Of a stretch of 64,000 bases of DNA, positions 1-10,900 are shown in pieces (position 1 is the first letter of the stretch; every line of letters starts with the position of its first letter). Under the pieces are notes generated by a model that did not search any database, was not told the DNA's origin, and saw nothing but the letters and a program-made list of their open reading frames with translations. Both the position numbers and the translations under genes were made by a program. Origin of the DNA: Antilocapra americana (lineage: Eukaryota; Chordata; Mammalia; Artiodactyla; Antilocapridae); assembly GCA_007570785.1 (NCBI GenBank), contig ML664152.1, positions 1,364,911 through 1,428,910 on the forward strand, in the 5' to 3' direction.

Positions 1-175
1 GACCTCACATGGCAAGGGAAGAGAGAAAGAGGGTAAGCCTATAAGGCACTAATCCCATCATAAGGACCTTATACTCACGACCTCATTTAAACCTAATCAC
101 CTCCTGAAGGCCCCATCTCCCAGTACCATGCATCTGGGGTTAGAGCTTCAGCAGGAGAATTTGAGGAAGGAACAG
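1..175 (+). repeat. Ancient mammalian interspersed repeat, fragment
   Basis: The window opens inside a block containing 'ggcactaatcccat', 'acctaatcacctcc' and 'aaggccccatctcc', which I recognise as a widespread old mammalian repeat. I cannot name the family with confidence. A second copy lies at about 37441-37640. The left part is cut by the window edge. Confidence 0.5.
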
Positions 176-1019
176 TTTAGTGCATAGCATTTACTAAACA
201 ATGATGTTTTCATTGTTTACCCCAAATCAAACTCTGTATGACGCAGCTGAAACATTATTTATAAGGAAACTTGTCACCTTCAATGCACATACTAGTAAAA
301 GATAAAAGCTGCAAATGATGAAGTAACCATCTCAAATTAGATGGTGAACAGCTACAGGAAAAGAAAATTACGGATCAATTTCATTCATAGACATGGACTC
401 AAAAATTCCCCCTAAAACATTAGTAATCAGCATCTAATCAATAGATGATAATAATAGGCTAGTATGAGCAAGTTTTGTTTATATAGTAATCATCCGTGGG
501 TGGTGGAATTAAAGAATTTTATTCTGCTTTTGATGCTAATCACTATTTTACAAAATTTCTAAATAAGCATTCATTATTTTATGAATCAGGAAGAAGTATT
601 TTTGAATTAATAATTAATACTTTTCTGATCTTTCATCTTTTTGAAGTCAACTAGTTAATGAACGATGAGAAGAAAAGAACAAGAGCTCATTCAGAAGAGC
701 CACTTCATCTGAGTAACCATTTCAACTACAAAACCTTGTTTCAGTGTCTCTATTTGTGTGAAAACAAAGAAAGGGTGGATAGGAGTAGAAAGGATTTGCA
801 AAGATAGAGATGTGATAATAGCAATTCAAAGGCTTTTTGCCCAGACATTAAGGGAGCGATCTCATACACAAATGTGTCTATAAATAGAATACTGCACTTT
901 AATGAATAATTTAAAAGCACTTTGCAAACGGGAATTAGGAAAACAGGAACCTAAATGCTCAAAAATCAATAGTTCTGTCCGATCCCCACGTGGTGAGTTA
1001 CGGAAACAGATGCTTGAGT
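176..1019. other. AT-rich stretch without recognised feature
   Basis: No reading frame of note, no splice-flanked exon and no repeat family that I could recognise. Composition is AT-rich like the neighbouring old LINE DNA, so diverged repeat sequence is possible. Confidence 0.4.
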
Positions 1020-1540
1020 TGTACACTTTTTAAAGAACACTGGAAGCTGTATGGTTAATATCAAAAAGCTTAAAAACCTCTATAAGTTTTGACATGAGAA
1101 TTCTGCCTTTAGAAATCTCTTTCAGAAATAAACAAGGATACACACAAGGAGTTTTATATAGGATACTTATCAAAGCATTATGCATTAAGGTAAATATTAT
1201 AAACAGGCATCAATGACCAGCTATACGAAAGTGGTTCAATAAATTGGGACGCCCATTGGAATATTATGCAGTCATTCAAAATAATAATTTAGAAGAAAAT
1301 GATATGATGCAAAAAATTTTCACTAACTACAAAGAAAAATGTTGTTTATAAAACATATTATGGAATGAATACCAACTTGAGGAAATGCGTATCATATATT
1401 ACATAAAAGTAGAAAAAATTGGCTATCCTTGCGTGGTAAGATTATAGATGATGTTGATGTTGTGCTTTATACTTTCTGCCTATTTCAATTCTTTTATAAA
1501 TAGAAAAAGATTTTAATAATTAAAAAATTGATAATCCCAA
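1020..1540 (+). mobile_element. Old L1-type LINE 3' end
   Basis: The stretch has the typical old-LINE 3' pattern: 'gaatattatgcagtcattc' (cf. the usual 'tactatgcagccatt' block), a run of A/T-rich text, then 'cttttataaatag' and an A-rich end near 1530. It is heavily diverged and has no useful reading frame. Assignment to L1 rather than another LINE family is inference. Confidence 0.5.
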
Positions 1541-1952
1541 ATAGATTCAAACAACCTTCATCAGCCTAAACCCACATCTAGTGAGGTCACTAGGAGGTCA
1601 GTACAAATTTGGTGCATTAGTCTTCTACAGCTGCATGACAAACTGTAACAAGGCCACAAGTCTGAACAGCTTAACTGGGTCCTCTGCTTAGGGTCTCATA
1701 AGGCTACAGTCATGATGTTGGCAAGATTATATTCTCATTTGCAGCCTTAACTGGGGAAGAATCTGCTTCCAAGCTCACTCAGGTTGTTGGGAGTTGCTTC
1801 CTTGCTGTAGGACTGAGGGTCCCTGCTTCCTACTGGTTGTCTCTGGAGGTGGCCCTCAGCTCCTAAAGGCCACCTCGCAGTTCCTGCCATGTGGGCTTCT
1901 CCAACATAGGTGCTTACTCAAGCCAGCAGAGAGACTCTCTAAATCAGTTTCT

Positions 1953-2168
1953 GGGCTTCCCTGGTGGCTCAGTGGTAAAGATACCACCTGCCAATACAAG
2001 AGATGCAAATTCAATCCCTGGGTTGGGAAGATCCCCTGGAGAAGTTAATGGTAACCCAATCCAGTATTCTTGCCTGGGAAATCTCATAGACAGAGGAGCA
2101 TGATGGGCTACAGTCCATGGGGTCACAAAGAGTAGGACATGACTTAATGATTGAGCAACAACAACAGC
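1953..2168 (+). mobile_element. Bov-tA SINE
   Basis: It starts with the tRNA-like head 'gggcttccctggtggctcag' and ends with the BovB-derived tail 'ggtcacaaagagtaggacat' plus a CAA-rich end. Such SINEs are ruminant-specific and are thought to be moved by BovB, whose 3' end they share. Near-matching 12-base flanks at 1941-1952 (aaatcagtttct) and 2169-2180 (aaattagcttct) look like an aged target-site duplication. Confidence 0.93.
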
Positions 2169-2317
2169 AAATTAGCTTCTAGCAAGATAGAACTGTATAA
2201 TGTAACATAATAATGGAATTTGTGTCCCATCACTTTTGCCTTATTCCATTAGCTAGAAGCACGTCACAGGTCCCACCTCAATGGGGACAGGGGTATTAAA
2301 CAAGGTATGAATACTGG

Positions 2318-2521
2318 ACTTCCCTGGTGGTTCAGACAGTAAAGCATCTGCCTACAATGTGGGAGACCCAGGTTCAATTCCTGGGTCAGGAAGATCCTCT
2401 GGAGAAGGAAATGGCAACCCACTCCAGTACTCTTGCCTGGAAAATCCCATGGACAGAGAGCCTGGTAGGCTACAGTCCATGGGGTCACAAAGAGTCAGAC
2501 ATGACTGAGCAACTTCAATTC
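2318..2521 (+). mobile_element. Bov-tA SINE
   Basis: Head 'acttccctggtggttcag', internal 'gagaaggaaatggcaaccca' and tail 'ggtcacaaagagtcagacat' identify a full-length copy. Flanks 2307-2317 (atgaatactgg) and 2522-2532 (atgaatcctgg) are an 11-base target-site duplication with one mismatch. It lies about 150 bases from the previous copy in the same orientation but has its own duplication, so it is an independent insertion. Confidence 0.93.
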
Positions 2522-2532
2522 ATGAATCCTGG

Positions 2533-3349
2533 AAGGTGAGGACATGGTGAGCTCAACTTCATTCACAGTCTGTCCACTCAACTTAGCCTCCCACTGCAGA
2601 AGGAGAGAAGTTTGCACTTGGATATGAAGACTGTTCTGATCAACCAACCACTCATAACTGAACCCTGCTCTTTGACCTCTGATGTAGGAGAGTACTGTAA
2701 AAAGTGACAGGAATGTTCACAACGAGTCAGAGTTCACGGAGAGGATTTCAGCAGGTCCTGTGCCAGCCATGAAGGATGATTAAGATTTCGATCAGGGGAA
2801 AGGAATGAGAATGGGAGACATTTCCTCTGCAATAAGGAGAGGTAGAGAGGCAGGAACTCCCAAGATGGGTTCTGGAGAAAGTGAGCAGGATGGTTTGTTC
2901 ACAAAAATCTAACCGGCCCCTTGATAGACAACATACTTGGAAAAACTCTGAAGAAGACTGAGAGAGGAACACAGTTTTAATTTTGGCTAATTTAGCAGCA
3001 CAGAAATCAATTAGCTTCCACAGTGTGGTTAAAATTACTAATATTTACCAGTCTCCAGTTGTTCTAAACTTCCAGAACATGGATGACTCCGCCTTCCTGC
3101 TCCACTTGAAACTAGGCGTATCCGGAATGACTCCCTTCAGCCAAAAAAATGAGAACAGAACGGACCAGCTTCTAAAGTGATTAACTGCAAGTGTCTCCAT
3201 GCTCTAAAAGGGTCCACATCTAGAACATTTAAGAAGCAGTTCTGCCAAACCTCCAAGGAACAAACATCTCTCCCTTTCAGAAATTATTGCAGACATGATG
3301 AAGCATATCTTGACACCAAATCTGATTAAAAGCAATACAAGAAAAGATA
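2533..3349. other. No recognised feature
   Basis: Only short chance reading frames are present (the longest are about 65-75 codons). No codon pattern, splice context or repeat family was recognised. Confidence 0.4.
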
Positions 3350-4560
3350 CTTGTCAATACTTCTTATGAAATATATACCAAAATCAAAAGTGAAAGATTA
3401 CATATTTGGATCCAATAATAATTTTTAAATGTAATATGACAAAGTAGAGTTGATTCCAAGAAACCAATGATGATTTAAAATTAAAAATATTAATGATGAT
3501 TTAAAATATTAAAATATTTCATCTCAGAGTTCAAGAAAGAAAAGATGTAAAATTATAAAATAGGTAAAGAAACTATCTGATAAAATCAAAAATCTACAAA
3601 TGATTTTTAAAAATATTTAGTAGGTAAGGCCATCTTTACCCTAATAAAAGGAATCTACCAGTACACAACAAACTTCATATTTAACAGTTTGAAAACATTG
3701 CCCTTAAAGTGAAAAACAGTATTAGGATAGCCTTGCCACAATTTCTATGCAACTTTGTCTAGCGGTCCAAACAAAGGGAATAAGACAAAATAAAATAAAA
3801 GATTTAAGGGCTAGGAAGGAAGAAATGAAATTATAACTATTTACATGGAGAAATTCAAAACAGATCCACACATTTGTGAGGTCTGGTATGTTTCAAAGAT
3901 AGTACTGCAAATCACTGGGGAAAGAATAGTACTCAATAAACAGTACTGGCAGAAGGGGAAAAAAATCTAAAATCGTATCTCTACCTCCTGCCTAATACAA
4001 AAATAAGTTCAAAGTAGAATACAAGGAGGAAATATTTTCTAAAAATCTTTAAGAGGAGGATATCTTATGACCATGAAGTAACAAACAATTTCTTAAATAA
4101 GACTTAATAACCACAAACAGTAAGAAAAAGATTGATAAATTTGATGACATTAAAATTAAACATCTGTTCATCAAAATAGCATTTTTAAGAGGATAAAAAA
4201 TAGGACACAAATAGAATCCAAATATAAAAAAAAAACTTCAAAAAAGCTATAAGAAGGATAACCCAGGCACAAAAACAGACGAGCAATATAAGAATACAAT
4301 GTACAGACTTGAAAACTCAGGGAGCCAATAAATGGGTAAAAAAATCCTCAAACTCACTAGTAATCAAGGAAAGAGAAATTAAAACTGAGATGTTTCATAG
4401 CTACTCAACTGACAACAATTAAAAATCTGAATTACAAAGGTTCAAAAGAGAAATGAAGAAACAAACCTTTGGGACATTGTGTATAACAGCTCTGAGGTTG
4501 GAACTGGGCCTACCCTATGATCCCACAATCCCCACAATATCATATGCAGATAGATGTATA
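3350..4560 (+). mobile_element. Old L1 LINE fragment (ORF2 3' region to near 3' end)
   Basis: The text follows the order of old L1 ORF2: 'ctaataaaaggaatctacca', then 'agtactggcagaagg', then 'gataaatttgatgacatt', then a late 'aaatgggtaaaaaaatcctc' block and 'gaactgggcctaccctatga'. All frames are broken by stops and indels. The divergence indicates an old copy, clearly older than the Bov SINEs. Edges are approximate. Confidence 0.7.
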
Positions 4561-4869
4561 CCTGATCCACTCTCTGCTGTGTTCCCAGCACAGGGAAAAG
4601 CAGACCAGTGGGACATAGCAACTAGCAGGGGTGGAGGCTGAGCAGGCTGCTTAGAGGAAAACTTCAACTGGGACTCAGGCCAGGTAACGCAATGTCAGAA
4701 ACCAGTCTTGCCAGGAAATGAAACTGGGGATCAGAACCCTGCTAACTTAGGGCAACCTCCTCCTAAATAGCAACTGGATCTGTTTATCTTCTACAGCCAA
4801 ACTGACCAGGTTACTTCCTCTTTAAATTTCCCCAGCTGAAACTTTCTAGAACAGAGTCCCAACTTAGGT

Positions 4870-5475
4870 CAGTTTCCTGCAGCTGCTCTAAAAAATTTTC
4901 CATTGAATATAATGGTTTAACACAACAGAAATTAATTATCTTACAGTGCAGGAGGTCAGAAGTCAATCTACAGCCATACCACCCTAAACGCACCCAATCT
5001 CAGCTGATCTCGGAGGTTAAGCAGGGTTGGGCCTGGTTAGTGCTTGGATGGGAGGACATCAGACACAGGTCTCATTGGGCTAGAATTAAGGTGTCAGCCC
5101 AGTTGTGTTCCTTTCTGGAGGCTCAACTGGAGAATCAATTTTCTCACCTTTTCCAGAGCCTGGAGGCTGCCTGTATTCCTTACTTCATGATCCCTTCATC
5201 TCCAAAGCCAGCAGTGAAGGGTAGTGTCTTCCTCACCTCACAGCACTCTGACACTGACTTTTCTGCATCCCTCTTCCATATTTAATGACCCTTGTGACAA
5301 CTTTAGGCCCACTTGAGCAATTCAGGATAATTTCTTTGTTTTAAAGTCAACTGATTAACAACTTTCATCCTAACCGCTACCTTAAATCCTCTTTGACACA
5401 CAACATATTCACAGGTTCTGGAGCTTAGGATGCAAACAGCTTTGGGGGCCATACTATCCTGCATACTACACCTCT
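4870..5475 (+). repeat. Ancient mammalian interspersed repeat, split by a 5S pseudogene
   Basis: Blocks 'attatcttacagtgcagg', 'ggtcagaagtc', 'ggtctcattgggctagaa', 'cttttccagagcctggaggc' and 'tattcacaggttctgg' occur in the order seen in a common old mammalian repeat whose family I cannot name with certainty. Between 'ggtcagaagtc' and 'agacacaggtctc' the order is interrupted by a 5S rRNA-like insert (4966-5055), so the repeat is older than that insert. Confidence 0.6.
4966..5055 (+). pseudogene. 5S rRNA pseudogene, 3'-truncated
   Basis: About 90 bases match the 5' three quarters of vertebrate 5S rRNA: 'ataccaccctaaacgc', 'ctgatctcgg', 'taagcagggt' and 'gggcctggttagt' are in the right order and spacing. 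The remaining roughly 30 bases of a 121-base gene are missing, and homology stops after 'ggatgggag'. Many differences are G to A or C to T at former CpG sites, as expected of a methylated, non-functional copy. The internal box A is altered (ggttaagcagggtt), so polymerase III activity is unlikely. I saw no clear target-site duplication. Confidence 0.9.
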
Positions 5476-5619
5476 CCTCAACTTCCCCTCCCCCTACAAT
5501 ACCTCTAGCAGAGTCCCAACCTTTTCACAATATCCCCCATACCTCCAGCCTCAGCACCACCATACTCCCTGTCTTCCAATGACATCAACTTTCTGATCTT
5601 TTGTAATCAGTGTATACCT

Positions 5620-5887
5620 GCTGCTGCCGCTAAGTCACTTCAGTCGTGTCCAACTCTGTGCGACCCCAAAGATAGCAGCCTACCAGGCTCCGCCGTCCCT
5701 GGCATTCTCCTGGCAAGAACACTGGAGTGGGTTGCCATTTCCTTCTCCAATGCATGAAAGTGAAAAGTGAAAGTGAAGTCACTCAGTCGTGTCTCACGAT
5801 CCCATGGACTGAAGCCCACCAGGTTCCTCCATCCATGGGATTTTCCAGGATGGAAAAAGAAGGGGTGGGTGGCCATTGCCTTCTCCA
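5620..5887 (-). mobile_element. BovA2-type SINE (dimeric)
   Basis: On the minus strand this has two related BovB-tail-like monomers: in plus-strand coordinates 'taagtcacttcagtcgtgtc' near 5631 and a second 'cactcagtcgtgtctc' near 5779. They are separated by 'ccttctccaatgcatgaaag'. The two-unit layout is that of BovA2. Flanks 5609-5619 and 5888-5898 are identical (agtgtatacct), a perfect 11-base target-site duplication, so the copy is fairly recent. Confidence 0.93.
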
Positions 5888-6634
5888 AGTGTATACCTAT
5901 CTATGCCCAAATAATTACAACCCAAACTCCAGGGCCCAGCCCAGAAGTCAGCTCCTCTCTGAAGCCTTCTTTGATTCCCAGTCTAAATGAATCACACACC
6001 AACCCAGCTTTCTGTGTACCCCAATTGCAGCACTGAGTGTGTTCCCTGTAATCATCTGTCTTCACGTCCTGTCCTCAGTCCAAAGTGCTGCGTCCTTCAA
6101 AGATAACTCTGTCTCATTTCCCTGTGGGTTCCCAGATCATAGCATAGGGCCTGGCAAACAGCAGCACTCAGAGAGGATTTCTGAAATTTGGAGAAGGCAG
6201 AAGGAAGCTGCCCTGGGTCCCCCTCAACAAACCAGATGTCAAAGAGTAACCGGGGTTACATGTACAGCTGACAGGGCCAAAGAATTAGTTCAGATGTTCA
6301 TAACGAAAAACACCTCAACAACCCACTGCTTTGTTTGATGCACAATGTACTATCATGTGGAAGAGTCTCTGTACAAGGGACACCCATTATTTTTTACTGC
6401 TAACCTGTTTTAAACAGAAAAAATTAGCCTCAAGATAAAGGATTTATCTAAAATTATTTACAAAGATGTACTCAAAACTATAGATAAGAGAGTAGATATT
6501 GCTCCAATACAACAGGAATGCTTGGCAATTGCCCGACAGCCCTACCACATTCTTAGAGGGCTCCAGCCCCTCTCCAGGAAGACTGGGAAGCACCATGCCA
6601 ATGAGGCTGAAGGATGTTACAATCAACTCTGTTT

Positions 6635-6844
6635 GTTGTTATTTAGTCACTAAGTCATGTCTGACTCTTTTGTTTCCCAGTGGACTGTAGCCCACCCGGC
6701 TCCTCTGTCCATGGGATTTTCCAGGCAAGAATACTGGAGTAGGTTGACATTTCCTTCTCCAGGGGATCTTGCCGACCCAGGAACTGAACCTGCATCTCCT
6801 GCATTGCAGAAGGATTCGTTACCACTGAGCCACCAGGGAAACTC
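6635..6844 (-). mobile_element. Bov-tA SINE
   Basis: Read on the plus strand it runs from the tail 'gttgttatttagtcactaag' to the head complement 'gagccaccagggaaact'. Flanks 6624-6634 and 6845-6855 are identical (caactctgttt), a perfect 11-base target-site duplication. Short reading frames on both strands here are SINE sequence and not genes. Confidence 0.94.
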
Positions 6845-7959
6845 CAACTCTGTTTAGGGAAAAGCAAAGTGCCTCTATGTACAAATACATATGTATATTG
6901 CAATAAAGAGTACATTTTTAAAGAGGGTGTTAGTTAAGCAAACAGGGTCTCACTTAATTTCAATGGCTTGTTAGTTGATGTCCATACTGTAGGAGGAAAA
7001 TTCTCACCTGGGGTGAAGGAGTCTAAGCAAAGCAAAGGTTGAATCAGCACAATTATCCACTTTTTAGAAAAAGAGATATTAATATGCCTTGAGTTTTTAA
7101 AAGGCATGCTTTCATTCAAGTCCAATAGGATTCCTTTGTTCAACTCTTCTTTAATAGTGTGAATCCTGAAATTCATTCTAAAACTCCAAAACCACACCCG
7201 CACTGGAAAGGAAATTTGAGACCAAACAACAATAACAACACCACCCCAAAATGAACGGGCGTGTGTATTCAGCACCATGGACAGTGGGGTCGGGACGCTT
7301 TTAAGAACCTCTGCAGCCAGCGCTGACAACTAACACCAGAGCCCTTCCGAAATCTACAGTATTCATTCTAATGTTTAATTTGGGAGTGATTCCAATACAC
7401 GAGCAGGTGTTTTTCTTTGTCATGGCCTAAAGGACAGCTTCTTTTTTTTTTTTACCAAAGGGATGCACAGCTTTCATCTACCAAAATCTGCTTTGTGACC
7501 TCTTTCACAATAAAGCCCTGAGATATAACTTTGCCATTGACTCATGACTACAGACCCAGGAAGTGAAACTGCCAGAATAGAAACAGTGTCTACTTGAATG
7601 GCTAGATTGTTTCAAGGACCTTGTGGGACTTCTGAAAATATAAACATTGCATGCTCTTTTAAACATCGAACAAAATAAATCCATATGGTGAAATTTTCTC
7701 ATAAATACCTTTAAAATGTAATCATAAAACTGTGTATTTTCTCCAATTCTGAGTATTAATAAAGATAGCTGGAAAAGTGATGTTGTAAAGTCCAACATTG
7801 CCACTAATTAACACCACCTGTGGCAATATCAGTCACAAAGCCCTGATTTCTACACAGGATATCTAATCTTTTCAGCTAAAAAGCAAAACAAAAACTCCTT
7901 TTACCAGCCAACCTTTTTTCAAAACCTTATAATATTGAGTATTAACCAAGAAAATGCAT

Positions 7960-8070
7960 GCTACGCTCAGTCACTCAGTCGTGTCTGACTCTGCGACCCC
8001 ATGGACTGTAGCCCACCAGGCTCCTCTGTCCATGGGTATTCTCCAGGCAAGAATACTGGAGTGGGTTGCC
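7960..8070 (-). mobile_element. 5'-truncated Bov SINE
   Basis: Only the 3' half of the element is present, from 'cagtcactcagtcgtgtctg' to 'tactggagtgggttgcc' on the plus strand; the tRNA-like head is missing. Short matching flanks 'atgcat' at 7954-7959 and 8071-8076 suggest a 5'-truncated insertion and not a later deletion. Confidence 0.88.
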
Positions 8071-8079
8071 ATGCATAAA

Positions 8080-8985
8080 GTTATGTAAATCCTAACACAC
8101 TTGTAATGAACTTGCACTGTGTAAATAACAGCATCTACAAACAAGAGAAGAATATTAGTGCTCAAAAGCGACCAATGTCAGTCAGTGACTGCACTCATAT
8201 TTGAAGACCTCTTGATATCTGGTGGATCTCCAGGTCTGAACATACCACCCACAATACTCCAGTTCCTCTGATGTAAGGATCAATGAGATTGTTTCCGATT
8301 CTGCCAGCAACCCCTCCGGAGTGTCACTGTTCTGCATACAGTCTCTGGGCCAAAATGCACATCTCTGAAACATTTTATGATGATATGAGTTGTTTCTGTG
8401 CGTGAGAGGACTGGAAGTCGGTTTTCTTCAATAGGAAAGTACCTTTGCACACTTCCTTTGGTTTCCAACTCTAAAGACAAGTTCAAAGAACAGAAAAGGA
8501 GCAACAGTTCACCCCTAACAGCAAATTAAATTCCGGAAGGATGAGGGCAACCTGTGCCAGGGAAATGGTGTGAGCCGCATGGTCTGTTTATTGTCCAGTC
8601 TAGTCTGCAAACGTCTCTCATCAAGGCCCTGCTGCCCTAGGATTCCTTTTGGTCAATTACACATCAGAAAGCCTCATCACCCCAAGTGCCCTTAGCCCAT
8701 ATGCAGGGCCAAAGAGATCAGCAAGTCCGTGTTGCCTCAGAAGAAGGTGGGGAAAGAAAATCAACCTCAGGCACAAGGTTTAAGACCCGACTTTTGTTAA
8801 CTTTCAAATTTGTTATGCAAGTACTTCGGAGTACTAAGTAAAAAAGAAGAAGCGGAGAAACACACACACACATACTCAGTAAACAATATTTTCAGAGTGA
8901 AACATTTATGGGAACAATAAGAACACTTTTGGACCCACCCCCAGATAAAAGAAGAACATACAGCAACCAGAAGAGGGGGGCCGCA
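8080..8985. other. No recognised feature; short CA run
   Basis: Several 60-75 codon frames exist on the minus strand, but none matches a family I know or has a convincing splice frame. A short (CA)n run lies near 8863-8875. If the leftward gene that starts at the CpG island is real, this is its first intron. Confidence 0.35.
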
Positions 8986-9826
8986 CCGCCGCAGGTGCTC
9001 TGCTCCAGGCTCTGACACGGGTCACGGAGGGAGGCAGACGCGAGTCTAGGCGGCAGATGCTGGGCGTGTGAGCGAAGGGGACACAAAGGGCACCCGCGGG
9101 TCCCCTCTCTCGGTCCCGGCGCCGCCCCGAGCTCCTCGCGCCCCTTCCCTCCCCTGGGCCAGCCGCCCCGAGCCCAGCGCCAACCGTGCGCTTCCCCTCA
9201 CATCTTTCCTCGGTCAGACCCGACGAAACTTACACCGTTTTGAAATGTGAGCCTCCTGAAGTCCAGAGCAGACCTGCGGCGGACACCGGCTGACAGGCCA
9301 GCCTGAGCCCCGCGATCCTTGTTTACAACTTCTGATCGCGGAGGGCGGCCCAGGCGGGGTCCGCGCTTCACGGAAGCCGCTCTGTCACTTCAATCAGAAA
9401 CCCTCCCCGCGCCCAGTTTCCGTCCGGATCGGCCATCCCGTGAGTTCGCAGCGCGGCCCGGGCGCCAACTTGAGGTGGGGTCGCCGCCGGGTCCTCCGGG
9501 ACCGCCCCGCCCCGCCCCCGGCCCCGCCCCGCCCCGCCCGGCCCGCGACCCCGCGGCAGCCCAACTTGGTCCGGGCCCCACCGGGGTCTGCCGCGCTCTC
9601 CGCGGAGCTCGGTCTGGGGAGACGGGCGCCCCCCCGCCCGGCCCGAATCCCGAACCGGTCACGGGGTCCCGACCCCTAGTTCGACCTCGATCTCGACTAG
9701 ACCTCGACCCCAGTTAGGGGTCTGGGGCCCCGACGGAACCCATGATCCCCCGCGACGATCCCAGCCAGGACTCCGACCCCCGACACCCGATCCCTGGTCC
9801 CGATCCCGGCTCGACTCTGGCCGAGA

Positions 9827-9850
9827 CCCCTACCCCCGACCCCCGACCCC
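9827..9850 (-). promoter_or_regulatory. G-quadruplex motif in putative intron 1
   Basis: On the minus strand four G runs (4, 5, 5 and 4) are separated by two-base loops: G4-TC-G5-TC-G5-TA-G4. It lies about 60 bases downstream of the minus-strand splice donor at 9910, inside a longer degenerate CGACCC-rich tract (about 9680-9880). Such motifs are common just downstream of CpG-island start sites; any effect here is inference. Confidence 0.7.
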
Positions 9851-9910
9851 GGCCCGGGACTCCAGCCGATTCCCCACCCCGGATCCCCGGCCCTGCCCGC
9901 TATCACTCAC

Positions 9911-10090
9911 CTGTCCCGCGGCAGAGGGCGTGCCCGCGGGCCGGCCCACGGGAAGGCGGCCGGGGCGGGGCTGGGGATGAGGACTGAAGATCCCGGTGGT
10001 GCCGGAGCCTGAGGCGACCAAGCCTGTAGCGACTGAGGCGACTGAGGCGACAGTAGCTGCTCCCGGCGCTTCTGGCAAGGCACTGCGCGC
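9911..10090 (-). other. Candidate non-coding first exon of a leftward gene
   Basis: On the minus strand 'gcgggacag' is followed by 'gtgagtgata', an excellent match to the mammalian donor consensus, placing the exon end at 9911. The exon would start somewhere near 10070-10100, just downstream of the GC and CCAAT boxes; the exact start is not visible. No ATG occurs on the minus strand between 10100 and 9911, so it would be 5' UTR only. It contains a short duplication (two gactgaggc units near 10030-10050). I cannot name the gene: no downstream coding exon on the minus strand between 1 and 9900 was recognised. Confidence 0.6.
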
Positions 10091-10120
10091 GGCGTGGGCC
10101 CGCCCCCTCTGAGCCGCTGA

Positions 10121-10266
10121 CCAATGCGGCGCAGCGAGCCGCCGCTGGCCCCGCCCCGTCGAGGAGCAGGTCCTCGCGAAAGCGGGCCCCGCGGGCCAAT
10201 CGAACAGCGGAACGGCGGAGAGTACAGCCAATCGGAGCTCAGGAAGCTCCGCAGAAAGAAACCAAT
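10121..10266. promoter_or_regulatory. Array of four CCAAT boxes (NF-Y sites) with GC boxes
   Basis: CCAAT occurs at 10121-10125, 10196-10200, 10228-10232 and 10262-10266, all in the same orientation. The last three are 32 and 34 bases apart. Multiple CCAAT boxes about 30-35 bases apart in TATA-less promoters are a known arrangement for NF-Y, often in cell-cycle genes. GC boxes for Sp1-type factors surround them. Relative to the predicted leftward start they lie about 30-190 bases upstream. Confidence 0.75.
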
Positions 10267-10900
10267 TAGCGTGGCCGGGGCAGGGCGGGGCCATGGGAGG
10301 ATCACCATGGGGGCGGGGCCAGATCCGGGAGGAACCCAATGCGGGGTGGAAGACGTCAACTGCAAGGGGCGGGGCCTAGAGCTGGCCGATCCACCCACCG
10401 GGGCGGTGACGAGGGAAAGGCAAGGGGGCGCGTCCACAGATTGGGTCGGGTGGGGAGGGCCCCAGAACAGGGCGAGAGAAGGGGAGTTGTGCAAGGTGGG
10501 CTGAGACCGTCCTTGGGTAGGAGGCGGACTACTGGGTGGGGGCGTGGCCTGGGGCGGGTCCCGGGACCTTGGGAGTAGGAGCAGGGGGAGGAGTGTACAG
10601 ATGGGAGGGAAAGGGCGGGTCCCTGCAGGGACAGGGGCGGGGCCTGGACGGTCCGAGAAGCCTGCTCCCTGCACCCGCAGCTGCGCGCCTGCCCTCTCTC
10701 CGCCCCGGGAGCAGGGTCCTGCGGTGGTCGCGAAAGCCGGACTGCGCCCCACCATCCCCTCGCCTGACACGAGTCAGACCCCCACGTTTCCGCGTCCCCC
10801 GCCTGGTGCCCCTTGTCCCGCTCTGCAGAATCCGAGTCTGGACGCACGTGTCCGCTTACCCGCCTAGCAGCCCCAGGACGCGGTGCACTTGCACATGTGT

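Larger units (their letters stand above)
8990..10900. promoter_or_regulatory. CpG island
   Basis: The sequence turns abruptly from AT-rich to strongly GC-rich with dense CpG, densest at about 9060-10420. It contains many GC boxes (ggggcggggcc near 10309, ccccgccccg near 10150, cggggcgggg near 9961) and no convincing TATA box. CpG this dense is kept in mammals mainly at unmethylated promoters. CCAAT boxes lie right of a splice donor used on the minus strand, which points to transcription toward lower coordinates. A divergent rightward transcript cannot be excluded. Confidence 0.9.

Noticed and set aside
9907..10770. 287-codon minus-strand reading frame over the CpG island
   Set aside because: It begins far upstream of the predicted start site, crosses the CCAAT/GC boxes, and runs through the splice donor. 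GC-rich DNA lacks stops; composition is Pro/Arg/Ser-rich with no domain.
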